A model generated the notes under the pieces. The model was not told the origin of the DNA. It did not search any database and worked only from the letters and a program-made list of their open reading frames with translations. From an uncultured Serinicoccus sp. (GTDB lineage: Bacteria; Actinomycetota; Actinomycetes; Actinomycetales; Dermatophilaceae), in assembly GCF_947500995.1 (NCBI RefSeq), contig NZ_CANMUA010000002.1, positions 62,001 to 126,000 on the forward strand: a stretch of DNA of 64,000 bases, read 5' to 3'. Below are positions 54,854-63,205 of the stretch, piece by piece. Each line of letters starts with the position of its first letter. Position 1 is the stretch's first letter. A program made the position numbers and the translations under genes.

Positions 54854-55347
54854 CCGACGCAGGCTTCTGGCACGGTCGCTCCGGGCTGGTCGTGCCGGCC
54901 CTCCTGGCCGCCTTCACGACCTACCTGCTCGTCGGGGTGCTGACGATGGAGGTGCCGGAGGGGACCGACTTCCCGGGCCCCCGCTTCTTCCCCCTCATCC
55001 TCATCGCCCTGGGCTATCTCCTCTCGGTGCTGCTCGTGCTGCACTACCTGCGCCACCCGGAGCCGGTCGACACCGGGGACCAGGACGGCGGGCAGTGGCG
55101 CACCTTCACCGACTGGCGGGCCGTCGCCTGGTGCGTCGGCGGCTTCCTCGTCTTCGCCCTGACCATCGAGCTGCTGGGCTGGATCCTCGCGGCCGCCGTC
55201 CTCTTCTGGTGCGTGGCCCGGGGGATCGGCTCGACCCGCGGGCTGTTCGACGCCTCCCTGGCCCTGGTCGTCTCCTCGGCGGTCTACCTCGCCTTCGCCC
55301 AGGGGCTGGGCCTCAACCTGCCGGCCGGCGTCCTCGGGGGGTTCTGA
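54850..55347 (+). CDS. tctB: Tripartite tricarboxylate transporter small subunit (TctB)
   Basis: 165 residues with four hydrophobic segments (about 13-30, 45-65, 92-115, 118-160 as a longer pair). This is the small membrane subunit that completes the TctCBA complex. GTG 54850 overlaps the tctC stop by 4 bp. FPGPRFFPLILIALGYLLSVL is the family start of the second helix. Assignment rests on position between tctC and tctA plus this pattern. Confidence 0.88.
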   Translation: MTDAGFWHGRSGLVVPALLAAFTTYLLVGVLTMEVPEGTDFPGPRFFPLILIALGYLLSVLLVLHYLRHPEPVDTGDQDGGQWRTFTDWRAVAWCVGGFLVFALTIELLGWILAAAVLFWCVARGIGSTRGLFDASLALVVSSAVYLAFAQGLGLNLPAGVLGGF

Positions 55348-55348
55348 C

Positions 55349-56854
55349 ATGGAGTCCCTGTCGCTGCTCATGGAGGGCTTCGCCGGCGCCCTCACCCCGA
55401 TGAACCTGCTCTGGGTCGTCGTCGGCTGCCTGCTCGGGACCGCCGTCGGCGTCATGCCCGGGCTGGGCAGCTCCATGGCCGTCGCCCTGCTGCTGCCGAT
55501 GACCTTCGCCCTGGAGCCGACCGCGGCCTTCATCATGTTCGCCGGTGTCTACTTCGGTGGCCTGTTCGGCGACTCCACCATGGCCATCCTCATGAACACC
55601 CCGGGCCAGGCTTCGGCCATCGCGTCCACCTTCGAGGGCCACCGCATGGCCAAGGACGGACGCGCGCCCCAGGCCCTCGCGACCGCCGCCCTCGGGGCGT
55701 TCCTCGGCGGGTTCAGCGCCGCCGTCGTGGTCGTCTTCCTCGCGCCCTCGCTCGCCGACTTCGCGTCGACCTTCGGGTTCGCGGAGTACTTCGCGCTCGC
55801 CGTCTTCGCCTTCGTGGCGACCTCCTCCATCGTCGGCGACTCGGTGGTCAAGGGAGTCGCCGCCCTCGTCGTGGGGCTCGGGATCGCCACGATCGGCATG
55901 GACCCCATCTCGGCCACCGAGCGCGGCACCCTGGGGGTGCCCGAGCTCTTCGACGGCGTCTCCCTCGTCACGGTGACGGTCGCCGTGCTGGCGCTCGGCG
56001 AGGTGTTCCACATCGCCTCCCGGGTCCGCCGGGACCCCAAGACGGTGGCGATGACGGCCGGCGGCCGGGCCTGGCTCTCGCGGGCCGAGTTCCGCGAGGC
56101 GGGGCCGGCGTGGGCCCGGGGCACGGCGATCGGCCTGCCCTTCGGCATCATCCCGGTGGGCGGCTCGGAGGTGCCCACCTTCATGGCCTACGACCTGGAG
56201 CGCCGCATCGACCGCAAGCGGCCCCGGCCGATGTTCGGCAAGGGCGCCATCCGCGGCCTGGCCGCCCCCGAGGCGGCGGGCAACGCCACCACGGGTACCG
56301 CCATGGGCGCGTTGCTGGCCCTCGGGCTGCCGGTCTCGGCCACGGCGGCCATCATGCTCGCGGCCTTCCAGCAGTACGGCCTCCAGCCCGGTCCGCTGCT
56401 GTTCGACCGAGCGCCGGACCTGGTGTGGTCACTGCTGGCGAGCTTCTTCGTGGCGCTCGTGGTCCTGCTCATCATCAACCTGCCGTTCGCGCAGCTGTGG
56501 GCCAAGCTGCTGCTCATCCCCGCTCCGTACCTCTACGGCGGCATCACCATGTTCTGCGGCCTCGGGGTGTATGCCCTGTCCGCCGCCCAGTTCGACCTCT
56601 ACCTGCTGCTGCTCATCGGGGTCGTCGGCTTCGTCATGCGCCGCTACGACGTGCCGCTGGCCCCGCTCATGATCGGCATCGTGCTCGGCCCGCTTGCCGA
56701 GAGCTCCCTGCGCGAGGCGCTGCTGTCCTCCGACGGCGACTACTCGGTGCTGGTCAGCAGCTGGATCACCTGGCTGCTCTACGGCATCCTCGCCGTCGTC
56801 CTCGTCGTCACCGTGCGCGCGAAACTCCGCGCACGTCGGGGCGCCGACGTCTGA
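55349..56854 (+). CDS. tctA: Tripartite tricarboxylate transporter large subunit (TctA)
   Basis: 501 residues, usual TctA length, about 11-12 membrane helices. The conserved GVMPGLGSSMAVALLLP and FAGVYFGGLFGDSTMAILMNTPG motifs in the first third, repeated as IGLPFGIIPVGGSEVPTFMAYDLER and APEAAGNATTGTAMGALLALGLP in the middle, show the internal duplication of this family. It forms the secondary-transport channel for the carboxylate taken by TctC. It starts one base after the tctB stop. Ion coupling is probably H+ or Na+. Confidence 0.95.
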   Translation: MESLSLLMEGFAGALTPMNLLWVVVGCLLGTAVGVMPGLGSSMAVALLLPMTFALEPTAAFIMFAGVYFGGLFGDSTMAILMNTPGQASAIASTFEGHRMAKDGRAPQALATAALGAFLGGFSAAVVVVFLAPSLADFASTFGFAEYFALAVFAFVATSSIVGDSVVKGVAALVVGLGIATIGMDPISATERGTLGVPELFDGVSLVTVTVAVLALGEVFHIASRVRRDPKTVAMTAGGRAWLSRAEFREAGPAWARGTAIGLPFGIIPVGGSEVPTFMAYDLERRIDRKRPRPMFGKGAIRGLAAPEAAGNATTGTAMGALLALGLPVSATAAIMLAAFQQYGLQPGPLLFDRAPDLVWSLLASFFVALVVLLIINLPFAQLWAKLLLIPAPYLYGGITMFCGLGVYALSAAQFDLYLLLLIGVVGFVMRRYDVPLAPLMIGIVLGPLAESSLREALLSSDGDYSVLVSSWITWLLYGILAVVLVVTVRAKLRARRGADV

Positions 56855-56894
56855 GCAGGTCTACCCTGAGCACCACCGCCCCCGAGGAGGCACC

Positions 56895-58532
56895 ATGACC
56901 GAGGACCTGCCGATCCTGACCCTCCTGCCGCCGATCATCGCGATCGCGCTGGTCATCGCGACCAAGAAGGTCCTGCTCAGCCTGGGCGCCGGCGTCCTGG
57001 CGAGCGCCCTGCTCGTCGCGAACTTCAACCCGCTGGAGACCCTGCGCCTCGTCGGGACCGGAATCGGCGCCATCTTCTGGGAGGAGGGCGCGGTCAACAC
57101 CTACTACGTCTACATCCTGCTGTTCACGCTGGCGCTGGGCGTCATCGCCTCGCTCATCCTCATGTCCGGCGGCAGCCAGGCCTTCTCCGACTGGGCCATC
57201 CAGCGGATCCGGACCCGCCGGGGCGCGCAGTCCCTGGCCGCCGCGCTGGGCATCGCCATCTTCATCGACGACTACTTCAACGCCCTGGCCGTCGGGCAGG
57301 TGGCCCGGCCGGTCACCGACCGGCACCACGTCGCACGCGCGAAGCTGGCCTACCTCATCGACTCCACCTCGGCCCCGGTCGCGGTGCTCGTCCCCTTCTC
57401 CAGCTGGGGCGCGAGCATCATCGGCATCATGGCCCCCCTCGTCGCGGCCTCGGCGCTCACGGTCAGCGACGTCGGCGCCTTCGTCGGGGCGGCCGGGATG
57501 AACTACTACGCCATCACGGCGGTGCTCCTGGTCTGGGTGGTCGTGGTCTTCGGCATCGACTTCGGCCCGATGCGCGGCCAGGAGCGCCGGGCCATCACCG
57601 AGGGCGAGACCTACGACGCCAGCGAGGAGATCCCCGGCGAGATCGCCGAGGACCTGCCGGTCCACTCCCCCGGCCACAAGCGGGCCCTCGTCATCCCCTT
57701 CCTGCTCCTCGTCGTCGGGGTCCTGGGCGGGATCGTCTGGACCGGCTACCGCGGCACCGTCACCGCCGAGGACTACGAGGCGGGCAGCGGTCTCGGCGTC
57801 CTGGACATCATGGCCTCCACCGACGTCACCCAGGCCCTCATCTACGGGGCCGTGCTGGGCCTGGCCTCGGCGTTCTACTACTACGTGCGCTACACCACCT
57901 CCAACCCCAAGTTCTCCCCGAGCACGCTGGGGCGCGGGGTCGTCAGCGGGCTGCAGTCGATGCTCCCGGCGGTCTACATCCTGCTGCTGGCGTGGGTCCT
58001 CGGAGGCCTCATCAGCGAGCTGGGCACGGGTGAGTACCTCGGCGGGCTCGTCGAGAGCGCCAACATGGCACCGCAGTGGCTGGTGCCCGTCATGTTCGTG
58101 CTGGCCGGGGCCATGGCCTTCTCGACCGGCACGTCGTGGGGCTCCTTCGGCATCCTGCTGCCGATCGCCGGAGACATCATGAACAACGTCAGCGGGGGCG
58201 ACGAGCTGCTCCTGGCCGCCTTCGGCGCAGTGCTCGCCGGCGCGGTCTGGGGCGACCACTGCTCGCCCATCAGCGACACGACGATCCTGTCCAGCACCGG
58301 CGCCAGCTGCAACGTCATCACCCACGTCACCACCCAGCTGCCGTACGCCATCTCGGGCGCCGTCATCGCGCTGCTCGGCTACGTGGCGTTCGCCGCGACC
58401 GGCAGCGGCTGGCTCGGCTTCGGCGTCCTCCTGGTGGGCGTGGTCGCCTTCGCCCTCCTCGGCAAGACGGTGCTGCAGCGGCTCGAGGACGAGATCCCCG
58501 ATGAGGAGCAGGCCAGCCGCGCCGGCACCTGA
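56895..58532 (+). CDS. Na+/H+ antiporter NhaC family protein
   Basis: 545 residues with about 11-12 helices: ILTLLPPIIAIALVIATKKV at the start, FIDDYFNALAVGQVARPVTDRH with an acidic pair in a helix, and the signature GDHCSPISDTTILSSTGASCNVITHV near residues 450-475. A hydrophilic loop (about 230-260) is acidic. NhaC-family proteins exchange Na+ for H+, or carboxylates such as malate and lactate in the MleN branch. GAGGAGG precedes ATG 56895, 40 bp after tctA, so it is likely in the same operon and may support sodium or acid handling during carboxylate uptake. Confidence 0.9.
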   Translation: MTEDLPILTLLPPIIAIALVIATKKVLLSLGAGVLASALLVANFNPLETLRLVGTGIGAIFWEEGAVNTYYVYILLFTLALGVIASLILMSGGSQAFSDWAIQRIRTRRGAQSLAAALGIAIFIDDYFNALAVGQVARPVTDRHHVARAKLAYLIDSTSAPVAVLVPFSSWGASIIGIMAPLVAASALTVSDVGAFVGAAGMNYYAITAVLLVWVVVVFGIDFGPMRGQERRAITEGETYDASEEIPGEIAEDLPVHSPGHKRALVIPFLLLVVGVLGGIVWTGYRGTVTAEDYEAGSGLGVLDIMASTDVTQALIYGAVLGLASAFYYYVRYTTSNPKFSPSTLGRGVVSGLQSMLPAVYILLLAWVLGGLISELGTGEYLGGLVESANMAPQWLVPVMFVLAGAMAFSTGTSWGSFGILLPIAGDIMNNVSGGDELLLAAFGAVLAGAVWGDHCSPISDTTILSSTGASCNVITHVTTQLPYAISGAVIALLGYVAFAATGSGWLGFGVLLVGVVAFALLGKTVLQRLEDEIPDEEQASRAGT

Positions 58533-58551
58533 GCCGCTCGGGCGACCCCGC

Positions 58552-58872
58552 TCAGTCGATCTGCAGCTCGCCCATCGCGTCCCAGCCCTCGCCGTCGACC
58601 TGGCGCGAGATGATGCTCGGGGTGGCCGTGAGGTGCGGCCGCATCGCCTCGATGCCCTCGGTGAAGTGCGGGCTCTCGACGTGGGCGGCGGCCCCGTCGT
58701 CCGTGAAGCCCTCAACGAGGACGAATTCGTGGGGGTCCTCCAGGCTGCGGGACCACTCGAAGAAGAGGTTGCCCTCCTCCGACCGCACGGCGGCGGTGTA
58801 GTCGGACACGATCTGGGGCCACTGCGACGCGGACTCGGCCTTGACGGGGAACTTCACGACGATGAGGTACAT
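58552..58872 (-). CDS. ABM-type quinol monooxygenase family protein
   Basis: 106 residues with the ferredoxin-like antibiotic biosynthesis monooxygenase fold. LYFEW-like NLFFEWSRSLEDPHEFVLVEGFTDDGAAAHVESPHF is characteristic (YrxL/YgiN style), with the His pair typical of the family. It is cofactor-free in known members, oxidising small quinols, but the substrate here is unknown. ATG 58872. Single gene converging on the antiporter. Confidence 0.85.
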   Translation of the reverse strand: MYLIVVKFPVKAESASQWPQIVSDYTAAVRSEEGNLFFEWSRSLEDPHEFVLVEGFTDDGAAAHVESPHFTEGIEAMRPHLTATPSIISRQVDGEGWDAMGELQID

Positions 58873-59006
58873 CCGCTCAGGCTCACCCTCACGGCCGGCG
58901 AGGTCAAGTCGGGAAAACCCGTTGCCGACGCTCGCCCGGGGGCGTCATGCTGACGGTGAGACGCACGACACCGGTCGTGCTCCCGTGCGAGGAAGGAGGG
59001 ACGACC

Positions 59007-59087
59007 ATGGCCTGCTCGAGCACCGCCGCGACCCGCCCCACCCCTCGCACCAGGAGCACCAGTGCACCCTTCCTCCCCCACGGGTAA
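59007..59087 (+). CDS. Possible 26-residue leader ORF before the RIO kinase gene
   Basis: ATG 59007 follows GGAAGGAGGG by 6 bases, the best ribosome binding site of this stretch. The frame encodes MACSSTAATRPTPRTRSTSA and six more residues, stopping at TAA 59085-59087. It overlaps the RIO kinase start at 59062 in another frame. Composition is Ser/Thr/Arg/Pro-rich with no known motif. It could be a coupling leader or chance; I would not call it a real protein without translation data. Confidence 0.35.
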   Translation: MACSSTAATRPTPRTRSTSAPFLPHG

Positions 59088-59943
59088 TCTCGACCCGTTC
59101 TTCACCTTCGACTACACCCCGCTCGAGGGTCTCGAGCACCTCGCCGACGGCCAGCGGCTGACGACCTACTGGGACGTCGAGGCGGGCCACCGCGGCCCCT
59201 CCCCGGTCCCGGCCTGGGTCATCCAGGACTCCGGCGCCGTCGACACCGAGCTCGGCGTCCTCAAGACCGGCAAGGAGGCCGACGTCTTCCTGCTCGAGCG
59301 CGCCACCACCAGCGAGGTCGACACCAGCGCGCTCGACACCACTCACGTGGCGTGCCTCCTGGCCGCCAAGAGGTACCGCGACACCGACCACCGCACCTTC
59401 CACCGCAGCGCGGTGTACGCCGAGGGCCGCGGCGTGCGCCGGTCGCGCGACCAGCGCGCCCTCGCCCGGGGCAGCCGCTACGGCCGACAGATCGCAGCGG
59501 TCCGCTGGGCGGAGGCGGAGTGGCTGGCGATGTGCCGGGCCTGGGAGCACGGCATCCCCGTCCCCTACCCCGTCTCGCTGGAGGGGACCGAGCTGCTCAT
59601 GGAGTTCGTCGGTGAGCCGACGGGCCTCGCCGCTCCCCGGCTGGCCCAGGCGCAGGCCGAACCGGCCCTCCTGCAGCACCTGTGGGAGCAGGTCCGCACG
59701 GTCGTGCTGCAGCTGGCCGAGCAGGGCTGGGCCCACGGGGACCTGTCGGCCTACAACCTCCTCGTCCACCACGAGACGGTGACCATCATCGACCTGCCCC
59801 AGGTCGTCGATGTCGTGACGAACCCGCAGGGTCACGCACTGCTGCACCGCGACTGCCTCAACGTCGCCGCGTGGTTCACCGGCCACGGGGTCGACGCCGA
59901 CGGCGAGGCCCTCTTCGCCGAGGCCCTCTCGCTCGTGCTCTGA
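59062..59943 (+). CDS. RIO1-like serine/threonine kinase
   Basis: 293 residues. GVLKTGKEADVFLLE is the glycine-poor RIO ATP loop at about residues 64-78, AAKRYRDTDHRTF carries the Lys, and AHGDLSAYNLLVHHETVTIIDLPQVVDV the catalytic Asp-x4-Asn and the metal-binding Asp of LPQ. SRYGRQIAAVRWAEAEWLAM and MRAWEH-like CRAWEHGIPVP are RIO1 features. Bacterial RIO kinases are known but not well studied. GTG 59062 is preceded by AGGAG. A small ORF starting at 59007 overlaps its 5' end. It precedes the siderophore operon by 112 bp. Confidence 0.92.
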   Translation: MHPSSPTGNLDPFFTFDYTPLEGLEHLADGQRLTTYWDVEAGHRGPSPVPAWVIQDSGAVDTELGVLKTGKEADVFLLERATTSEVDTSALDTTHVACLLAAKRYRDTDHRTFHRSAVYAEGRGVRRSRDQRALARGSRYGRQIAAVRWAEAEWLAMCRAWEHGIPVPYPVSLEGTELLMEFVGEPTGLAAPRLAQAQAEPALLQHLWEQVRTVVLQLAEQGWAHGDLSAYNLLVHHETVTIIDLPQVVDVVTNPQGHALLHRDCLNVAAWFTGHGVDADGEALFAEALSLVL

Positions 59944-59998
59944 GGGATCGAGTGACCTTCGCCACAATTAGACTGCACCGACGCATCGTAAATCGAAG

Positions 59999-60017
59999 TG
60001 AGGTTAGGGTTACCTTG
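59999..60017 (+). promoter_or_regulatory. DtxR/IdeR-like iron box
   Basis: TGAGGTTAGGGTTACCTTG matches 14 of 19 positions of the DtxR/IdeR consensus TTAGGTTAGSCTWACCTAA, including both AGGTTAG and ACCT half-sites. It lies 38 bp before the binding-protein start, at a promoter position. Iron-loaded repressor should shut off the four transport genes. Confidence 0.75.
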
Positions 60018-60055
60018 CCGATCCGGCGCCTGTCGAACCCTGGAGGAGAAACCTC

Positions 60056-61096
60056 ATGCGCATCGCTCGTTCCCGTGCCGGCCTCGTCGCCGTCGCGACC
60101 GCCACCGCCCTCACCCTGGCCGCCTGCGGCAGCGACGAGGGGTCCGAGGAGGCTGCCGCCGGCGGTGGGTCGTCCGAGGACGCCGACGCGACCGGCGCCG
60201 AGGAGGGCTCCGAGCAGTCCGGCACCGTGGAGGTCACGGACTTCCAGGGCACCGTGCAGGTCCCCATGCCGGCCGAGCGCGTCATGGTGACCGACAACCG
60301 GGTGGTCCGGGCCATGGACGAGTGGGGGGTGGAGATCGTGGCCGCCCCCCTCGACATCTTCCCCGGTGGCCTGTCCTACGCCGAGGACGACTCGGTGGTC
60401 AACCTGGGCAACCACGGCGAGCCGGACCTCGAGGCCGTCGTGGCCGCCGACCCCGACCTCGTCCTCACCGGCTACCGCTTCCAGGACTACTACGGCGACA
60501 TCCAGGACCTCGTCCCCGACGCCGCCCTCGTGGACACCACCACCGACTACGAGTCGAACCCGCTGGACGAGGAGCTCATCCGCCAGCTGGAGCTCGTCGG
60601 GCAGGCGCTCGGGCACGAGGAGGAGGCGCAGGACATGGTCGAGGAGTTCCAGGGTTCCATCGACGCGGCCGCGCAGGCCTACGACCCGGAGCAGACCGTC
60701 ATGGGGCTGCTCACCTCCGGCGGCGACATCAGCTACGTCGCCCCGGTGACCGGCCGGTCGATCGGCCCGGTCTTCGAGGTGCTCGGGCTGACCCCGGCGC
60801 TGGAGCAGGAAGGTGGCGAGAGCGGGCACGGGGACGACATCTCGGTCGAGGCGATCGCCGAGGCGAACCCGGACTGGCTGGTCGTCATGGACCGCGACGC
60901 GGCCATCGCCGCCGAGGGCGACGAGTACTCCAGCGCCGAGGAGCTCATCGAAGAGTCCGAGGCGCTGCAGAACGTCACCGCTGTCCAGGAGGGTCAGATC
61001 GTCTACCTTCCCGCCGACTTCTACCTGACCGAGGACATGCAGGCCTACACCGAGCTGTTCACCTCCATGGCCGACGCCATGGGGTCGGCGCGCTGA
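60056..61096 (+). CDS. Siderophore ABC transporter substrate-binding lipoprotein
   Basis: 346 residues. The signal peptide ends in LAACGS, lipobox Cys at about residue 23. An acidic Gly/Ser/Glu linker (about 27-58) leads to the two-domain binding fold: VPMPAERVMVTDNRVVRAMDEWG, DLEAVVAADPDLVLTGYRF, and NPDWLVVMDRDAAIAAEGDEYSSAEEL. It resembles FatB/CeuE/YclQ catecholate-siderophore binding proteins. GGAGGAG precedes ATG 60056. First gene of an operon with two permeases and an ATPase, below a DtxR-like box. Confidence 0.9.
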   Translation: MRIARSRAGLVAVATATALTLAACGSDEGSEEAAAGGGSSEDADATGAEEGSEQSGTVEVTDFQGTVQVPMPAERVMVTDNRVVRAMDEWGVEIVAAPLDIFPGGLSYAEDDSVVNLGNHGEPDLEAVVAADPDLVLTGYRFQDYYGDIQDLVPDAALVDTTTDYESNPLDEELIRQLELVGQALGHEEEAQDMVEEFQGSIDAAAQAYDPEQTVMGLLTSGGDISYVAPVTGRSIGPVFEVLGLTPALEQEGGESGHGDDISVEAIAEANPDWLVVMDRDAAIAAEGDEYSSAEELIEESEALQNVTAVQEGQIVYLPADFYLTEDMQAYTELFTSMADAMGSAR

Positions 61097-61110
61097 CCCG
61101 CACCCCGCAG

Positions 61111-62142
61111 GTGACCTCGGACACGTCCTCGAGACCGACCCCCGGCCCCGCCCCGCCCACCGGCCCCGCCACACCGGCAGGGCGGGGCGCGGGCCGGAGG
61201 TCCTCGCCGTGGACGCTGCCGGTCGCGGTGCTGCTCACGGCCGGGCTGCTCCTCCTGTCGCTGTCGGTGGGGGTCTACGACATCACCGGGGGCGAGGACG
61301 GCTGGGCGATGTTCGGCATCACCCGGGTGCCACGGACCATCTCGCTGGTGCTGGCCGGGGCCGCCATGTCGATGTGCGGGCTCGTCATGCAGCTCCTGAC
61401 CCAGAACCGCTTCGTCGAGCCGACCACGACGGGCACGACCGAGTGGGCCGGGCTCGGGCTGCTGCTCGTGCTCATCCTCGTGCCGGGCGCGAGCCTGCTC
61501 ACCCGGATGGGCGGGGCGGTGCTCATGGCCTTCCTCGGCACGATGGTGTTCTTCCTCTTCCTGCGCCGGGTCTCCCTGAAGTCCTCGCTCATCGTCCCCA
61601 TCGTCGGCATCATGATCGGTGCCGTCGTGGGTGCCGTCTCGACCTACCTGGCCATGTCCACCGACATGCTGCAGCAGATGGGCATCTGGTTCGCCGGCAG
61701 CTTCACCTCGGTGGTGCGGGGACGCTACGAGATGCTGTGGATCGTCCTGGCCGTCACGGTCCTCGTCTTCCTGCTCGCCGACCGGCTGACGGTCGCGGGC
61801 CTGGGCAAGGACATCGCGACCAACGTCGGGCTCGACTACGACCGGATCATCCTCATCGGGGTCGCGATGGTGTCGGTGGCGACCGGCATCGTCACCGTGG
61901 TCATCGGCGCGCTCCCGTTCCTCGGGCTCATCGTCCCCAACGTCGTCTCCCTCATCCGCGGTGACGACCTGCGCAGCAACCTGCCGTGGGTCTGCCTGCT
62001 CGGCGTCTGGGTGGTCACCGTGTGCGACCTCATCGGACGCACGATCATCCAGCCCTTCGAGGTGCCGGTGTCCCTGATCCTCGGGGTCCTGGGCGCTTTC
62101 TTCTTCATCGCCCTGCTCGTCATCAGGCAGCGCCGTGGCTGA
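61111..62142 (+). CDS. Siderophore ABC transporter permease 1 (FecCD family)
   Basis: About 343 residues from GTG 61111, following the binding-protein stop by 14 bp. A Thr/Pro-rich N-terminal stretch of 30 residues precedes about nine to ten membrane helices. The signature FGITRVPRTISLVLAGAAMSMCGLVMQLLTQNRFVEPTTTG, IGALPFLGLIVPNVVSLIRGDDLR (ATPase contact, EAA-like loop) and a final ILGVLGAFFFIALLV are FecCD features, closest to FatD/YclN. Pairs with permease 2. The ribosome binding site is weak, so the start is tentative. Confidence 0.9.
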   Translation: MTSDTSSRPTPGPAPPTGPATPAGRGAGRRSSPWTLPVAVLLTAGLLLLSLSVGVYDITGGEDGWAMFGITRVPRTISLVLAGAAMSMCGLVMQLLTQNRFVEPTTTGTTEWAGLGLLLVLILVPGASLLTRMGGAVLMAFLGTMVFFLFLRRVSLKSSLIVPIVGIMIGAVVGAVSTYLAMSTDMLQQMGIWFAGSFTSVVRGRYEMLWIVLAVTVLVFLLADRLTVAGLGKDIATNVGLDYDRIILIGVAMVSVATGIVTVVIGALPFLGLIVPNVVSLIRGDDLRSNLPWVCLLGVWVVTVCDLIGRTIIQPFEVPVSLILGVLGAFFFIALLVIRQRRG

Positions 62143-63205
62143 GACCCGCACCGCCGCACCCGGCCTCTCGACGACCACGCGGCCCCCGACCCCGGGGGAC
62201 GCGCCGCGGCGCACCGGCCCCTTCGTGCGCGGCCGCGACCGGGTCCGGTACGCCGTGGTCATGGTCCTGCTGACCGTGCTCGCCGTGGGCTTCACGGCCG
62301 GGATCCTCGCCTACGACAACCCGATGCCGGTGGGCAGCGACGGCTTCTGGCGCATCGCCGAGCTGCGGGCGACCAGCGTCGCGGTCATCCTCGTGGTCGC
62401 CTTCTGCCACGCCTTCGCCACCGTGAGCTTCCAGACCGCCACCAGCAACAGGATCATCACCCCCTCGATCATGGGTTTCGAGGCGCTCTACGTCGTGGTG
62501 CAGACCGGCGCCGTCTTCGTCTTCGGCGCCTCAGGAGTGGCGATGGTCACCGGCACGACGCAGTTCCTGCTGCAGGCCGCCCTCATGGTCGTCGTGGCCA
62601 CGATGCTCTACGGCTGGCTGCTGTCCGGCCGCTTCGGCAACATCCACGTCATGCTGCTGGTCGGGGTCATCCTCGGTGGCGGCCTCGGGTCGCTGTCCAC
62701 GTTCATGCAGCGTCTGCTCACGCCGAGCGAGTTCGACATCCTCACCGCCCGGCTGTTCGGCAACATCGGCAACGCGGACGCGGCATACCTGCCCTATGCC
62801 GTGCCCATCGCCCTGCTCGCCGGCGGCGCCCTGTGGTGGCGCGCCCGCCGGTTGGACGTCCTCGCTCTCGGCCGGGACGCCGCGACCAACCTCGGGCTGC
62901 ACCACCAGAGGGAGGTCATCGTCGTCCTCGTCCTCGTCTCCGTGCTCATGGCGATGACCACCTCGCTGGTCGGTCCGATGACCTTCCTCGGATTTCTCGT
63001 CGCGATGCTCGCCTACCAGCTCGCCGACACCTACGACCACCGGCTGCTGCTGCCGATGGCCTTCCTCCTGGGCTACGTCGTCCTCAGCGGTGCCTACTTC
63101 GTGCTCAGGCACGTCTTCTACGCCCAGGGCCTGGTCACCGTCATCATCGAGCTGGTGGGCGGGCTGACCTTCCTCGTCGTCATCCTCCGAAAGGGCCGGC
63201 TGTGA
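62135..63205 (+). CDS. Siderophore ABC transporter permease 2 (FecCD family)
   Basis: 356 residues, GTG 62135, overlapping permease 1 by 8 bp. A Thr/Pro-rich N-terminus of about 30 residues precedes about nine helices. RATSVAVILVVAFCHAFATVSFQTATSNRIITPSIMGFEALYVVVQTG and LVGPMTFLGFLVAMLAYQLADTYDHRLLLPMAFLLGYVVLSGAY mark it as the FatC/YclO partner. It makes the heterodimeric membrane channel with permease 1. Its TGA overlaps the ATPase GTG by 4 bp. Confidence 0.9.
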   Translation: MAETRTAAPGLSTTTRPPTPGDAPRRTGPFVRGRDRVRYAVVMVLLTVLAVGFTAGILAYDNPMPVGSDGFWRIAELRATSVAVILVVAFCHAFATVSFQTATSNRIITPSIMGFEALYVVVQTGAVFVFGASGVAMVTGTTQFLLQAALMVVVATMLYGWLLSGRFGNIHVMLLVGVILGGGLGSLSTFMQRLLTPSEFDILTARLFGNIGNADAAYLPYAVPIALLAGGALWWRARRLDVLALGRDAATNLGLHHQREVIVVLVLVSVLMAMTTSLVGPMTFLGFLVAMLAYQLADTYDHRLLLPMAFLLGYVVLSGAYFVLRHVFYAQGLVTVIIELVGGLTFLVVILRKGRL

